From NCBI RefSeq assembly GCF_024349785.1, contig NZ_AP018821.1:199321-263320 (forward strand): 64,000 bases of DNA, in the 5' to 3' direction. Within the stretch, counting starts at the first letter, position 1; every line of letters begins with the position of its first letter. Below are positions 19,707 to 28,414 of this stretch, one piece after another. The notes below the pieces were generated by a model. The model saw nothing but the letters and a program-made list of their open reading frames with translations, had not been told where the DNA came from and did not search any database. A program made the position numbers and the translations under genes. Source of the stretch: Sphingomonas bisphenolicum (lineage in GTDB: Bacteria; Pseudomonadota; Alphaproteobacteria; Sphingomonadales; Sphingomonadaceae).

Positions 19707-20906
19707 TCAGGCCGCCGTCGCGCCCGCCGCCTGCCCTGGCTTCAGAACGATCTTCGTATAGCTGTCCTGCTCGTCGTGGAATTTCTGATAGCCGAGTGGC
19801 CCGTCCTCGAGCGCCATGCGGTGGCTGATAAGGAAGGTTGAATCGATCTTGTCCTCCGCGATCGCGGCATAGAGCGGCTGCAGATAGCGCTGCACATGCG
19901 TCTGGCCGGTCTTGAGGGTCAGGCCCTTCTCCATCAGCGCGCCCAAGGGGAACTTGTCGACGAAGCCGCCATAGACGGCGGGCATAGAGACACGCCCGCC
20001 CTTGCGGGTCGCCAGGATCACCTGCCGGATGGCGTGGATGCGATCGGTCCCCAGGAAGGTGGACGCCTTGATCTGGTCGATGATATTGTCGGCAAAGGCG
20101 CCGTGCGCCTCAAGGCCCACGCAGTCGATCGCCGCGTCGGGGCCGATCCCGCCCGTCATCTCCATCAGCGCCTCGTAGACCTTGCTCTCCTCGAAATTGA
20201 CGGTCTCGGCACCGAATTTGCGCGCAAGTTCCAGGCGGCGGGGGAAATGATCGATCGCGATGACCCGCTCGGCGCCCATCAGGAAAGCCGACTGCACCGC
20301 GAACAGGCCGACCGGACCGCAGCCCCAGACAGTCACCGTGTCGCCCGGCTCGATCTCGGCATTCTCTGCCGCCATCCAGCCCGTCGGGAGAATGTCCGAG
20401 AGGAACAGCACCTTTTCGTCCGGAATGCTCTCGTCGGGAATGACGAGCGGGCCAACATCAGAGAAGGGCACGCGGACATATTCGGCCTGCCCGCCGGCAT
20501 AGCCTCCGGTCATGTGGCTGTAGCCGAACAGGCCGGGCATCGGATGGCCATAGCCCTCGCGCCCGATATCCTGGTTGTCGGCCGGGTTCGCATTCTCGCA
20601 GGCCGAATATTGCGTCTTCGAACAGTGGTAGCAGCTGCCGCACGAGATGGTGAACGGCACGACGACGCGCTGTCCGGCCTTGAGGCTGCTCTTGGGCCCG
20701 GCCTCGACGACTTCGCCCATGAACTCGTGGCCGAGAATGTCGCCCTTCTGCATCGTCGGGATATAGCCGTCGTAAAGATGCAAGTCCGACCCGCAGATCG
20801 CGGTGGAGGTCACGCGGATGATCGCATCGCGCGGATTGACGATCGCGGGATCGTCGACGGTATCGCAGCGCACGTCGTGCTTGCCGTGCCAGGTGATCGC
20901 CTTCAT
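19707..20906 (-). CDS. zinc-dependent alcohol dehydrogenase
   Basis: This is a medium-chain dehydrogenase of 399 residues. The catalytic zinc region is [16 protein letters not shown] and [12 protein letters not shown]; the structural-zinc cysteines lie in [20 protein letters not shown]. The Rossmann glycine motif is [20 protein letters not shown]. The insert after the cysteines ([21 protein letters not shown]) is typical of the formaldehyde-dehydrogenase-like branch often annotated as glutathione-dependent. It probably oxidises an alcohol or aldehyde adduct with NAD(P). It follows the SRPBCC gene by five bases and so shares its EcfG promoter. Confidence 0.9.
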   Translation of the reverse strand: MKAITWHGKHDVRCDTVDDPAIVNPRDAIIRVTSTAICGSDLHLYDGYIPTMQKGDILGHEFMGEVVEAGPKSSLKAGQRVVVPFTISCGSCYHCSKTQYSACENANPADNQDIGREGYGHPMPGLFGYSHMTGGYAGGQAEYVRVPFSDVGPLVIPDESIPDEKVLFLSDILPTGWMAAENAEIEPGDTVTVWGCGPVGLFAVQSAFLMGAERVIAIDHFPRRLELARKFGAETVNFEESKVYEALMEMTGGIGPDAAIDCVGLEAHGAFADNIIDQIKASTFLGTDRIHAIRQVILATRKGGRVSMPAVYGGFVDKFPLGALMEKGLTLKTGQTHVQRYLQPLYAAIAEDKIDSTFLISHRMALEDGPLGYQKFHDEQDSYTKIVLKPGQAAGATAA

Positions 20907-20911
20907 CGCGC

Positions 20912-21475
20912 TTACTTTCCTTCTTCTGCGAGGATGCGCGGATTACGCGCGTTGGTAGCGATTTCGCCGGTTTCCATAAGCTGCTTGAACCGGCGCAGGT
21001 CGCGCCGCGTCTGGATCCTTGGCTCGCGCTGGAAGAGCTTGGCGACCAGTTCGCCGATCACGCCGCCGGGCGGATCATAGGCGATCACGGCGCGCACGAC
21101 GGTGCCGCGCCGCCCAGCATCGCGAAACTCGATCCGGCCGCTATTGGCGACGTCGGCGCCCTCGGCAGACTGCCATGTTATTTCCTCGCCCGGGACGTCC
21201 TTGGTGATGACCGACTCCCAGGACACTTCGCGGCCCGCCGGTGCCTTCACGGTCCAGCGCGACCGATCGCGGTCGATCGGCTCGATCGAGACGATATTGT
21301 CCATGAATGAAACCAGGTTCGTGGGATCGCGCCAGAAATCATAGAGCTCGCGCGCCGGTCGGTTGATCGTGACCGCCTCGGCCAGCAGCTTGCGATCGGG
21401 ATCGGCGGTTTTCGACGCGGTGACGGGGGCGTCATCCTGTCCGGCGGTTCGGCTGCGGGTTTCAGAATCTGTCAT
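20912..21475 (-). CDS. SRPBCC family protein (polyketide cyclase/dehydrase-like)
   Basis: After a polar 25-residue N-terminus, the fold starts with [20 protein letters not shown], a hallmark of SRPBCC/START-like proteins that enclose a hydrophobic ligand. [20 protein letters not shown] and later beta-strands follow, then a helix with [20 protein letters not shown]. The ligand is unknown. It is the first gene of a pair with the zinc dehydrogenase and is driven by one arm of the palindromic EcfG site at 21498-21524, giving a predicted leader of under 20 bases. Confidence 0.85.
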   Translation of the reverse strand: MTDSETRSRTAGQDDAPVTASKTADPDRKLLAEAVTINRPARELYDFWRDPTNLVSFMDNIVSIEPIDRDRSRWTVKAPAGREVSWESVITKDVPGEEITWQSAEGADVANSGRIEFRDAGRRGTVVRAVIAYDPPGGVIGELVAKLFQREPRIQTRRDLRRFKQLMETGEIATNARNPRILAEEGK

Positions 21476-21497
21476 GGCTGCGGATCTCCTTCGTTCG

Positions 21498-21524
21498 GGA
21501 ACGTCACCGCGTAGCGGGGGTTCC
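21498..21524. promoter_or_regulatory. palindromic bidirectional EcfG-type promoter
   Basis: GGAAC at 21498-21502 is followed by 17 bases and GTTCC at 21520-21524. Because the complement of GTTCC is GGAAC, each strand reads GGAAC-N17-GTT. The minus arm faces the SRPBCC/alcohol dehydrogenase pair and the plus arm faces the PRC-barrel gene. It is the best promoter match seen in the window. Confidence 0.65.
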
Positions 21525-21593
21525 GATCGATGCCAGGATCACGGACCTCCCAAACGACCGATCGGACGTCTGGCCAAGCGATAGGAGAGCAAG

Positions 21594-22193
21594 CTGGAAG
21601 ACGCCGCCGGATGGATCGCCCCGATCGCGACGATGATCGCCGCCATGATGACAGCCGCCAATCTCGGTGCTCGCGTCACCGGCTGGGGCTTCGTCGTCTT
21701 TACGCTAGGCTCGATCTGTTGGTCCGTGGTCGGGCTCTCGACCGGGCAGACAAATCTGCTGGCGACCAACGGCTTCCTGACGCTGGTCAACCTGATTGGC
21801 ATCTGGCGCTGGCTAGGCCGGCAGCGCGCCTATGAAGATGGCGGCCAGTCCGCCAGCGAAGCGAGCCGACGCTCGGCGCTGCCCACGCTCTTTACGGCCA
21901 CCGGGATCACGGGCCTCCCCGTCACGGCATCGGATGGCGAGGTGGTCGGCACCGTGGTCGAGGCCCTGGTGACCTGCGCGGACGGCACCGTGAGCTACGT
22001 GGTCATACGCTCAGGCGGCGTGGGCGGCATTGGCGAGACCCTGCGCGCAGTCGCACGCAGCGATCTCGACTTTGGCTGCAAGGGCTTCACCCTGCATCAT
22101 GAGAGGACATGGTTCGAGGCGCTGCCTGAGCTCGCCGATGGCGACTGGCCCGCGGCGCCCCAGGCGGCGGGCACGACGCCGGCACGCAGCTAG
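21594..22193 (+). CDS. PRC-barrel membrane protein, probable CTG start
   Basis: The frame opens after a stop at 21582. AGGAG at 21583-21587 sits six bases before a CTG at 21594, giving (L)EDAAGWIAPIATMIAAM, whereas the first ATG (21633) has no ribosome binding site and would cut into the first membrane helix. Two N-terminal membrane helices (to about residue 70) are followed by a PRC-barrel-like domain: LPTLFTATGITGLPV, DGEVVGTVVEALV and VSYVVIRSGG. The C-terminus is Ala/Pro-rich. It is transcribed from the plus arm of the shared EcfG promoter, which suggests a stress role at the membrane. Confidence 0.75.
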   Translation: MEDAAGWIAPIATMIAAMMTAANLGARVTGWGFVVFTLGSICWSVVGLSTGQTNLLATNGFLTLVNLIGIWRWLGRQRAYEDGGQSASEASRRSALPTLFTATGITGLPVTASDGEVVGTVVEALVTCADGTVSYVVIRSGGVGGIGETLRAVARSDLDFGCKGFTLHHERTWFEALPELADGDWPAAPQAAGTTPARS

Positions 22194-22293
22194 ACGGTCG
22201 AGTGGTCACAGCGTCGTGGTTCGACTCTCGGTAGTCACCATGCCTTGCTGAACGAGGAGAGAGACGGCAGACTTGCAGGAGGGGGCGACGATC

Positions 22294-23181
22294 ATGCAGG
22301 ACGGCTTTGCGCGGATCTCCGCGCCCGAATTTCTTTCCATCTCCCTGGACAACGCGCTTCCGCCGCTGCCCGGCGAGAAGCCTGAGCGGATCGCCTCGGA
22401 TCTTGGGCGCGGCCTGTGGTCGCTGATGGCGCGCGCCGGCCGCAACGTGTTGCCGGGGCCCGCCCACAGAAGCGAACTTGCCCTCACGGACGAGCTCGAT
22501 GCGCTCGTGGAGGCTGCCGGCCAGGTGGTTCTCACCAGCGGCCACCGCCTGAGCGAACTCCTCTGGACCCGCAGCGGCCCCTACTGGAACGGCGCGCTAG
22601 CCCGCACGCTCATCCTGCAGCAGGCGCGGCAGGGCTTTCTTCTGCTACTCGCCCAGGCGGTCGCGCCGCGCGCCGTCCTTTTCGGCCATGCCTCGCCGCT
22701 GGTCGTGGAACTCGGCATCGAGGGTGATTTGGACCTCCCAGGTCCTCATCTCGTGCTGCTCGTCTGTACGGTCGATCCGACAGGCAAGGCGGTGGCGCGG
22801 CGCGGTTATGCGCAAGCCATCAAGAGCGCGCGCTGCTTCATGCCGGTGGGAGCGGCCTTCGAGCGGGACGCGCTCGAGGCGCTCATCGCGCTCCGCGACA
22901 AACTCGACTGTCACGGTGTGGACTGCATGATCATGCGGGACCTTGGCGAGGACGGCCTCGCCCGCCAATGGAAAGTCGGCCTGCGGCGCGAGGAGACGAT
23001 AATCGGCCAGCTGCGAATCGTGCTTCCAGGGGACGCTGGGATCGCGGAGGATGGGGAGATGGGGGCTGCGATGGCCGAGGACGGGGCGTATGCCCTGACG
23101 CCAGCGAATTTCGAGGATGGGCGCTTCGTCGCCTGGCTTGAGCGGGAAATCGGCAAAAATGGCGCGGCGAACGGCGAATGA
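22294..23181 (+). CDS. hypothetical protein sharing a domain with the gene at 2693-3988
   Basis: The ATG at 22294 has AGGAGG about 11 bases upstream, so the seven-residue TTG extension is rejected. The 295-residue product is soluble. Residues about 130-210 contain PRAVLFGHASPLVVEL, GPHLVLLVCTVDPTG and GYAQAIKSARCFMPVGAAFER, which align with the equivalent stretch of the protein at 2693-3988 (GPYLVLVVV, AYAQPILSGQRFVPV, EFERSL). The N-terminal half is helical and lacks the Cys motifs of that relative. No function is recognised; the two genes may be accessory-plasmid or integrative-element cargo. Confidence 0.65.
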   Translation: MQDGFARISAPEFLSISLDNALPPLPGEKPERIASDLGRGLWSLMARAGRNVLPGPAHRSELALTDELDALVEAAGQVVLTSGHRLSELLWTRSGPYWNGALARTLILQQARQGFLLLLAQAVAPRAVLFGHASPLVVELGIEGDLDLPGPHLVLLVCTVDPTGKAVARRGYAQAIKSARCFMPVGAAFERDALEALIALRDKLDCHGVDCMIMRDLGEDGLARQWKVGLRREETIIGQLRIVLPGDAGIAEDGEMGAAMAEDGAYALTPANFEDGRFVAWLEREIGKNGAANGE

Positions 23182-23691
23182 CGCGGAAGGGTCTTTCTGG
23201 ATCACACGAACAGGAGAGCCGGTGAGTGCGGCCCGCAGCGCTGGCCGGCGCCGCGAGCCGCTTGAGCCCCCCGCTCTGTCTTCCCGATACACAGAGGACC
23301 ACCGTTACCAATGAGCTAAAGGCGGAGCATTCCTGGAGGCTCCCTTTCTGCCCAGACGCGTTTGTTCGCCAGACGCCCAAAGATGACATAGCGATATCGT
23401 TCATGAGGGCGCCGGCAGGCATCATGGCTTGGCCTTATCGGCCAGCTTTGGTAGACCGCCAACGCGCTGCGAAAAGGGCGGCGCCGGGACTGCTAATCCC
23501 GCGAACGCGAGCAACTCGGAACCATCGGTTCCCGGGGTGCCGCTGCGCATGTCCAGACCTCAGGGTTAAAGGTGGCGGCGCATGTGTGTTCGCATGTTAG
23601 CAGCTCCGGCGGCTCCCGCGTCCAGTGCGCGGGAGTTCGGGAGATCGCTCCTTACGCTTTCGCTTCGACAGTTTGACAGGAAGGTCAGGCG
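23182..23691. other. 510-base gene-free stretch with tRNA-like fragments
   Basis: No convincing protein gene is present. Two tRNA-like pieces are visible. On the plus strand 23485-23501 forms a perfect five-pair stem CGGGA/TCCCG around the seven-base loop CTGCTAA, as in a serine GCU anticodon arm, but the flanking D and T arms do not fold. On the minus strand 23305-23320 reads like a tRNA D-region (TTTAGCTCATTGGTAA) and is followed by a CTCTGT/ACAGAG stem with an 11-base loop. Neither makes a full cloverleaf by eye. Confidence 0.4.
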
Positions 23692-23892
23692 ATGAATGCG
23701 AGTGACACACGGGGCCCGGCGGTGGCAGTTGGCCTGATGCGCATGGCGCTGACTTTCCTCGACGAGATCGACGACGATATGGTGATCGCGAGGCTTCAGC
23801 ATGCCATCGACACCGCGCTCGCCAAAGGCGGGTTTGAGGATATTGATCCCAGAAGCGCGGCGCTTATCGCCGCCATGCCCCTCGACAGCTAA
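23692..23892 (+). CDS. small hypothetical protein, 66 aa
   Basis: The ATG has an AGG-rich leader (GGAAGGTCAGGCG) just upstream. The product is an acidic helical protein, with MRMALTFLDEIDDDMVIARL followed by HAIDTALAKGGFEDIDP, without membrane or signal segments. It looks like a regulatory or adaptor-type small protein, but no family is recognised. It follows the gene-free tRNA-like stretch. Confidence 0.6.
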   Translation: MNASDTRGPAVAVGLMRMALTFLDEIDDDMVIARLQHAIDTALAKGGFEDIDPRSAALIAAMPLDS

Positions 23893-24050
23893 GCGCGCCG
23901 GGCTGCGCGCAGCGCCCCGGCACCGGGATGAGACTGCGAATGCCATCGTCTCCCGTTCGATTCCGACGTCCCGAGGTTCGTTGCTCACACGAGCGGCTGG
24001 CTGTTATCGTTCCTGAACAGAATCTCACCAGCAGATAGATGAGGCGCAGC

Positions 24051-24602
24051 ATGACCGACACGGACCTCCACCGGCTCGCTCATTCCCTCCTTGGCAAGTC
24101 GGCCGACGCGCTCGAGCCCGAAGAAGCCAATGTCCTTATCGATATTCGCGACCAGCTGCCGACCAGCCAGGACGTCGCGGATGCGGCCGATGAACGTGCG
24201 ACCGTGGGAGAACGGCTAGCGGACCGGGTCGCCGCCATCGGCGGGTCATGGGGGTTCATCATCGGTTTCGCGCTCGTCCTGTTCGGATGGATGATCCTAA
24301 ACACCGATATTCTCGGCCATTTCCATCTCGCCTTCGATCCCTATCCCTATATCTTCCTGAACCTGATGCTCTCGATGCTGGCCGCCGTGCAGGCGCCGAT
24401 CATCATGATGAGCCAGAACCGGCAGGCGGCGAAGGACCGATTGGGAGCTAGCCTGGATTATGAGGTCAATCTCCGTGCGGAGCTCGAGATCATGCGCATC
24501 CACGAAAAACTCGATGACCTGATCATGGCCCGCCTGGACGAACTGGCGGCCGGGCAGGAGGCGCTGTTCGCGCATCTCGGCGTGACACGCCGAGACCGTT
24601 GA
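24051..24602 (+). CDS. DUF1003 membrane protein
   Basis: The 183-residue product has the family pattern: a soluble helical start (LADRVAAIGGSWGFIIGFAL), two membrane helices (FIIGFALVLFGWMILN and YIFLNLMLSMLAAVQAPIIM), the strongly conserved MMSQNRQAAKDR, and a C-terminal helix with LRAELEIMRIHEKLDDL. The function of DUF1003 is unknown; members sit in the inner membrane and are often stress-induced. ATG 24051 is preferred over the one at 24039. It is the last ordinary gene before the defence island. Confidence 0.9.
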   Translation: MTDTDLHRLAHSLLGKSADALEPEEANVLIDIRDQLPTSQDVADAADERATVGERLADRVAAIGGSWGFIIGFALVLFGWMILNTDILGHFHLAFDPYPYIFLNLMLSMLAAVQAPIIMMSQNRQAAKDRLGASLDYEVNLRAELEIMRIHEKLDDLIMARLDELAAGQEALFAHLGVTRRDR

Positions 24603-24706
24603 GTCCCGGGCGTGAAACCCAGATTAGGATTTTTCGCCATCGCAGATTGCTGGAGATGGGCCGTGCGCATGAGCCCGGTCCGTGTCCTGACTGACGCTTC
24701 GCCCCA

Positions 24707-27064
24707 TTAGCGGCGACCGCGACGTCTTGGCGGGGGTGGTTGCAACCAAGGATGGACAGTGTCCCAGGCCAATTCTGCCAGACGGACCGAGCGCGCCGCG
24801 ATAAACGCTTCGTCCCACGGACCTTCGAACGCGCTGATGGCCTGGCACATCGGCAAAACCGACGACTCCTCGACGAGGTCTTCCGCTCGTCGGCCAGGAT
24901 TGAAGCCGAACTCCCGGCCTGCGGCAATCGCCCTCCTCGCCTTCGCCGCAGTGTCGGCCCCGAACACCCGATAGAGAATGCGCTTCTGGACCCATGGCCT
25001 GTTTGCGAGGAGGTTATTCTCGACCTCGGGAATGAGGACGAAATTGCCAAGGCGCTGCACCGTCCGGCGCTCGGCATAAACATCCCTTGGCCAACCCGGA
25101 CTGTGGGCGGCGTCCGGTGCGACATGCTCGACCGTGAGCATTTCGTCATCCAGCCACTGGGAGCGACTTAAAAGTGGATTGGAACCCCGACGCCCTCGCA
25201 CAATCATCCCCGGCACATCATCGTCCGGAACGGCATTGTGCGAAGCCGTCAGTAGCAGAAACCGCGTAATCGACTGGCCCGTCTTGTAGATCGCAGATAC
25301 ACTCGTGTCGGCAACCCATGTCGCGCGATCGAGGTGCTCTGCATCGAGCTTCGCCAGGAGCGCCGCGCGCAGATTAGCAAGCGAGACTGCCCCGCCATTC
25401 TGCCGCCCCAAGGCTGCGCCCCCACCGATGCCTCGCGCCATCAGTTCCCTATAGACGCTGTCGATGTTGGCTGTCCCGCCCTTCGCAGCTCGCCACAGCA
25501 TCGAAAAGGCCGTTACGGCCTTGATCGCCCCAAAGAACTCTTCCGCCGCCCGGTCGCGGCCGGCAGGGGCGGCGTCACAAAAGGCGGCGTAGAAGCGCGA
25601 TAACGGCGCCAAAACAATTTCGTGCCGGATCGCCCGCAAGACCTCGAAACAGAATTCAGCTACGTCATCCGAACGCGCTGGGTCAGGAAGGAGTTGCGGG
25701 GCACGCCGGCCGTGGGGGCGCCACGCCGAACTTACGAAATCCGAAGTAGTGGCCAGATGCTTCACGAAGTTCCGCTTGGCATTTCGGGTGTTTGCCGCCG
25801 CGTATTGGTCTCGAAGATAACGTCTCTGGTGACTGAGATGTTTTTCCAGGCGATGACCGTTCTCGGCGAGGGCAAACGGAATGAGAAGGGAAGCGGTCGC
25901 TCCGAGCCGCTGCTCCGCATTCTTGAACCGATCCAGGAACTGCTGAACCTTGTCGATCGAAACCTTGGATGGGGATGCCGGGTAAGCGGCCGGCGTCTCG
26001 GATTCGACAACCTTGGGTTTGAACGTTTCGAACGCGGTAAGCGGCTGCCCCGTGGTGTTTAGCGATTCGAACATATCAAAGGCATAATCTTCGTTGCTCG
26101 CATCGATCACCGTCGCGGCCATCCTGAGGTTCACGTAGCGTGCCAGCGCCAAGAGGCGCATCGTTTGGGTCGCCTCGACAAAAAACGGTTCGTCGTCATC
26201 TCCCAACAGGAAGGCACGTGCCGGGGCCGACAAGACGTGCGGCCACAATTCCGCAAGCACATGCGAAGCCCCCGCGATCAAGGCATCAACTGGCGGCAGA
26301 GACAGGATCGCATGCTGGTCCGCGGCAAGCTGGTCGACCTGTTCGGCGAGGTTTGCCATCGCGTCGACGAGCGCCTCATGACCTTCGAGGATGTCACCAT
26401 CAGCGTCAGTTCCGGTATATTCAAATTCTCCGGCTTCATCGTCCTGGATATGTTCGACATAGCTCCAGATTGCGCGGGCAATGGGGGACTCGTAGCGGGC
26501 GGTCACTGCGTTTCGTGACCAACTGTCGTCTATCGCGCGCACAATGCGCGGGTAGAAGCGATGGAGATCCGGTAATCGCGACCGTTCGAAGCGGATCGTC
26601 TTGGCGAGGTCATCGAGGAAATCGGCGGCATCGTCCCTCAGTGCTACGACGCCCGCTTCGTCGGCATCCTCCATCGATCGGACAAGACGGCGCAAGCGCT
26701 CGTGGAAAATGATGTTGAGGATGACGATCGTACAGAGCCGCTGCTGGCCGTCGATGATCGTCATCACGTGGCGGGGAAGTTCTCGGTCGAATGGCGGTGC
26801 CGCCGCCACCAAGGCATTGCCGCGCACCGTGATGATAGAGCCCAGAAATCGCACTGAAGAGCTATCGCTGATCAGCCGTTCAAGTCCGAGCGTCGCATCC
26901 TCGAGCAAGCGTCCGACATGACCACTGTCCCACGCATAGCCACGCTGGTAGGCAGGAATGAAGCAACCCTGCCCCTCCCGTGTCAGAAAATCATGAACGC
27001 TCTCGGATTCGGCGCTGAAAATTTGCGAGATATTCATCGGCAAATCCGGGTTCCCCTTCCCCAT
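24707..27064 (-). CDS. sspE: SspE-like phosphorothioate-dependent nuclease (DUF262 + HNH)
   Basis: This is the restriction effector of a phosphorothioate (PT) defence system. The N-terminal DUF262 NTPase-like domain shows FIPAYQRGYAWDSGHVGRLL (near residues 35-54), RFLGSII and IIDGQQRLCTIVIL. The C-terminal DUF1524-type HNH nuclease has TVEHVAPDA (near residue 643) followed by RLGNFVLIPEVENNLLANR. In the described family SspE senses PT-modified host DNA through the N-terminal domain and then nicks unmodified invading DNA. The 785-residue length fits. It is divergent from sspA across 171 bases, so it can be controlled separately from the modification genes. A start at 27037 is also possible. 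Confidence 0.85.
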   Translation of the reverse strand: MGKGNPDLPMNISQIFSAESESVHDFLTREGQGCFIPAYQRGYAWDSGHVGRLLEDATLGLERLISDSSSVRFLGSIITVRGNALVAAAPPFDRELPRHVMTIIDGQQRLCTIVILNIIFHERLRRLVRSMEDADEAGVVALRDDAADFLDDLAKTIRFERSRLPDLHRFYPRIVRAIDDSWSRNAVTARYESPIARAIWSYVEHIQDDEAGEFEYTGTDADGDILEGHEALVDAMANLAEQVDQLAADQHAILSLPPVDALIAGASHVLAELWPHVLSAPARAFLLGDDDEPFFVEATQTMRLLALARYVNLRMAATVIDASNEDYAFDMFESLNTTGQPLTAFETFKPKVVESETPAAYPASPSKVSIDKVQQFLDRFKNAEQRLGATASLLIPFALAENGHRLEKHLSHQRRYLRDQYAAANTRNAKRNFVKHLATTSDFVSSAWRPHGRRAPQLLPDPARSDDVAEFCFEVLRAIRHEIVLAPLSRFYAAFCDAAPAGRDRAAEEFFGAIKAVTAFSMLWRAAKGGTANIDSVYRELMARGIGGGAALGRQNGGAVSLANLRAALLAKLDAEHLDRATWVADTSVSAIYKTGQSITRFLLLTASHNAVPDDDVPGMIVRGRRGSNPLLSRSQWLDDEMLTVEHVAPDAAHSPGWPRDVYAERRTVQRLGNFVLIPEVENNLLANRPWVQKRILYRVFGADTAAKARRAIAAGREFGFNPGRRAEDLVEESSVLPMCQAISAFEGPWDEAFIAARSVRLAELAWDTVHPWLQPPPPRRRGRR

Positions 27065-27235
27065 TATCCCGCTGCGGCGAGATCTACCCAGTAGCCAAGC
27101 GCTTCTTCTGCGTCATCCATCATAAATTGCGGGGAGAAAATTGCCGGCCGGTTGATGTTCTCTGTTCGTTCCGATACTGTCGCTTTCGAGACTTTCATGC
27201 GTCGCCAGCGCCAAAATGGACTAAGACCGGCCTGA
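27065..27235. promoter_or_regulatory. divergent promoter region of sspE and sspA
   Basis: These 171 bases separate the start codons of sspE (minus) and sspA (plus). They are more AT-rich than the surroundings around 27110-27180 and must carry both promoters. I could not pick a -35/-10 pair with confidence and saw no clear operator palindrome. Confidence 0.45.
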
Positions 27236-28405
27236 ATGAACGATCCTATCTATCTTGATGGCTTTGCCACGCTTCCCCTTGCGCCCGAGGCACAAGCGGC
27301 GATCCTCGACGCGTGGTCGAGGCCAGGTAATGCGGGTTCGCCTAATGCTGCGGGAGAGCGGGCCGCCCGGATCATTGCGGATGGCAGAGCGGCGATCTCC
27401 GCCCTGATCGGCGCCGCGCCTGATGAGATCATCTTCACTTCAGGTGCGACCGAGGCGAACAATCTCGCGGTCATCGGCGCAGCGCGCGCGCTCGCCCGTA
27501 TCCATCCAGGACGGCGTCGCATCCTGATGTCGGCAATCGAGCACAAGGCGGTGATCGAACCCGTCCGTAGTCTAGAAGCTGAAGGCTGCAGCGTTACCAT
27601 CGTGCCTGTAACCCCCACCGGCACGATTGATCTCGAAGCTCTTCGCGCGCTTGCCGGCAGCGATATATTGCTCGCCTCGTTCATGCTCGTGAACAACGAG
27701 CTCGGCACGATCCAACCTGTCGGTGAAGCGGCAGCGATCATTCATGAGGCGGGCGGATCTATTCATTGTGACGCCGCGCAAGCTCTCGGAAAGATCCCGG
27801 TCGACGTGTTCGATCTCGACGTCGACTATCTCAGCCTTTCTGCGCATAAATGCTACGGCCCCATGGGGATCGGCGCGCTGTATGTCTCCGCCGGCGCCGT
27901 GAAGCCCGATGCTCTGTTGGTCGGCGGCAACCAGCAAAATGGCCTGCGATCGGGTACTGAGCCTGTTGCTCTTATTGCCGGGTTCGCAGAAGCTGCGCGG
28001 CTCGCGCATTCGGCGCTCGGTACGGATCCCTTCCATGGCGAACGCCTGCTTTCACGCCTTCTCGATAGTCTGCGCGAACGCCAGCTACGCGTTACACTCG
28101 TGAGCGGCGACGCCGACAGAGTCCCGGGCGGCGCCGCGATTGCGATCGCCGGGATGGACGGCGACACCCTGAGCGCGCTGCTTGGCTCGCAGGTAGCGAT
28201 TTCGACAGGCTCAGCTTGCACGTCCGGCCAGATCAGAATATCCCATGTTCTTGAAGTCATTGGACTTTCCGAGCAGGAAGCACGATCTGTGATCCGCGTT
28301 TTCTGCAATCGCTACAATACCGAAGAGGAAATTCTTTCGGCGACGGATCATATTGTCGCTGCTGCCTCGCGATGTGCCCTTGCTACTGGAGAGGTTCGCC
28401 AGTAG
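27236..28405 (+). CDS. sspA: SspA-like cysteine desulfurase
   Basis: A NifS/IscS-type PLP enzyme (389 aa) that takes sulfur from cysteine and forms a persulfide, the sulfur source for DNA phosphorothioation. The PLP lysine is in SLSAHKCYGPMGIGALYV (near residue 203), the cofactor region in IIFTSGATEANNLAV and SIHCDAAQALGKIPVD, and the active cysteine in STGSACTSGQIRISH (near residue 327). Its place at the head of sspB-sspC-sspD, nine bases before sspB, argues for the dedicated SspA role rather than housekeeping IscS, whose isc/suf partners are absent here. Confidence 0.9.
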   Translation: MNDPIYLDGFATLPLAPEAQAAILDAWSRPGNAGSPNAAGERAARIIADGRAAISALIGAAPDEIIFTSGATEANNLAVIGAARALARIHPGRRRILMSAIEHKAVIEPVRSLEAEGCSVTIVPVTPTGTIDLEALRALAGSDILLASFMLVNNELGTIQPVGEAAAIIHEAGGSIHCDAAQALGKIPVDVFDLDVDYLSLSAHKCYGPMGIGALYVSAGAVKPDALLVGGNQQNGLRSGTEPVALIAGFAEAARLAHSALGTDPFHGERLLSRLLDSLRERQLRVTLVSGDADRVPGGAAIAIAGMDGDTLSALLGSQVAISTGSACTSGQIRISHVLEVIGLSEQEARSVIRVFCNRYNTEEEILSATDHIVAAASRCALATGEVRQ

Positions 28406-28414
28406 CGTTTTCGC

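Noticed and set aside
27236..28405. Housekeeping iscS or sufS
   Set aside because: No isc or suf partner genes are near, and the gene is the first of the overlapping sspA-D operon, so a dedicated phosphorothioation role is more likely.
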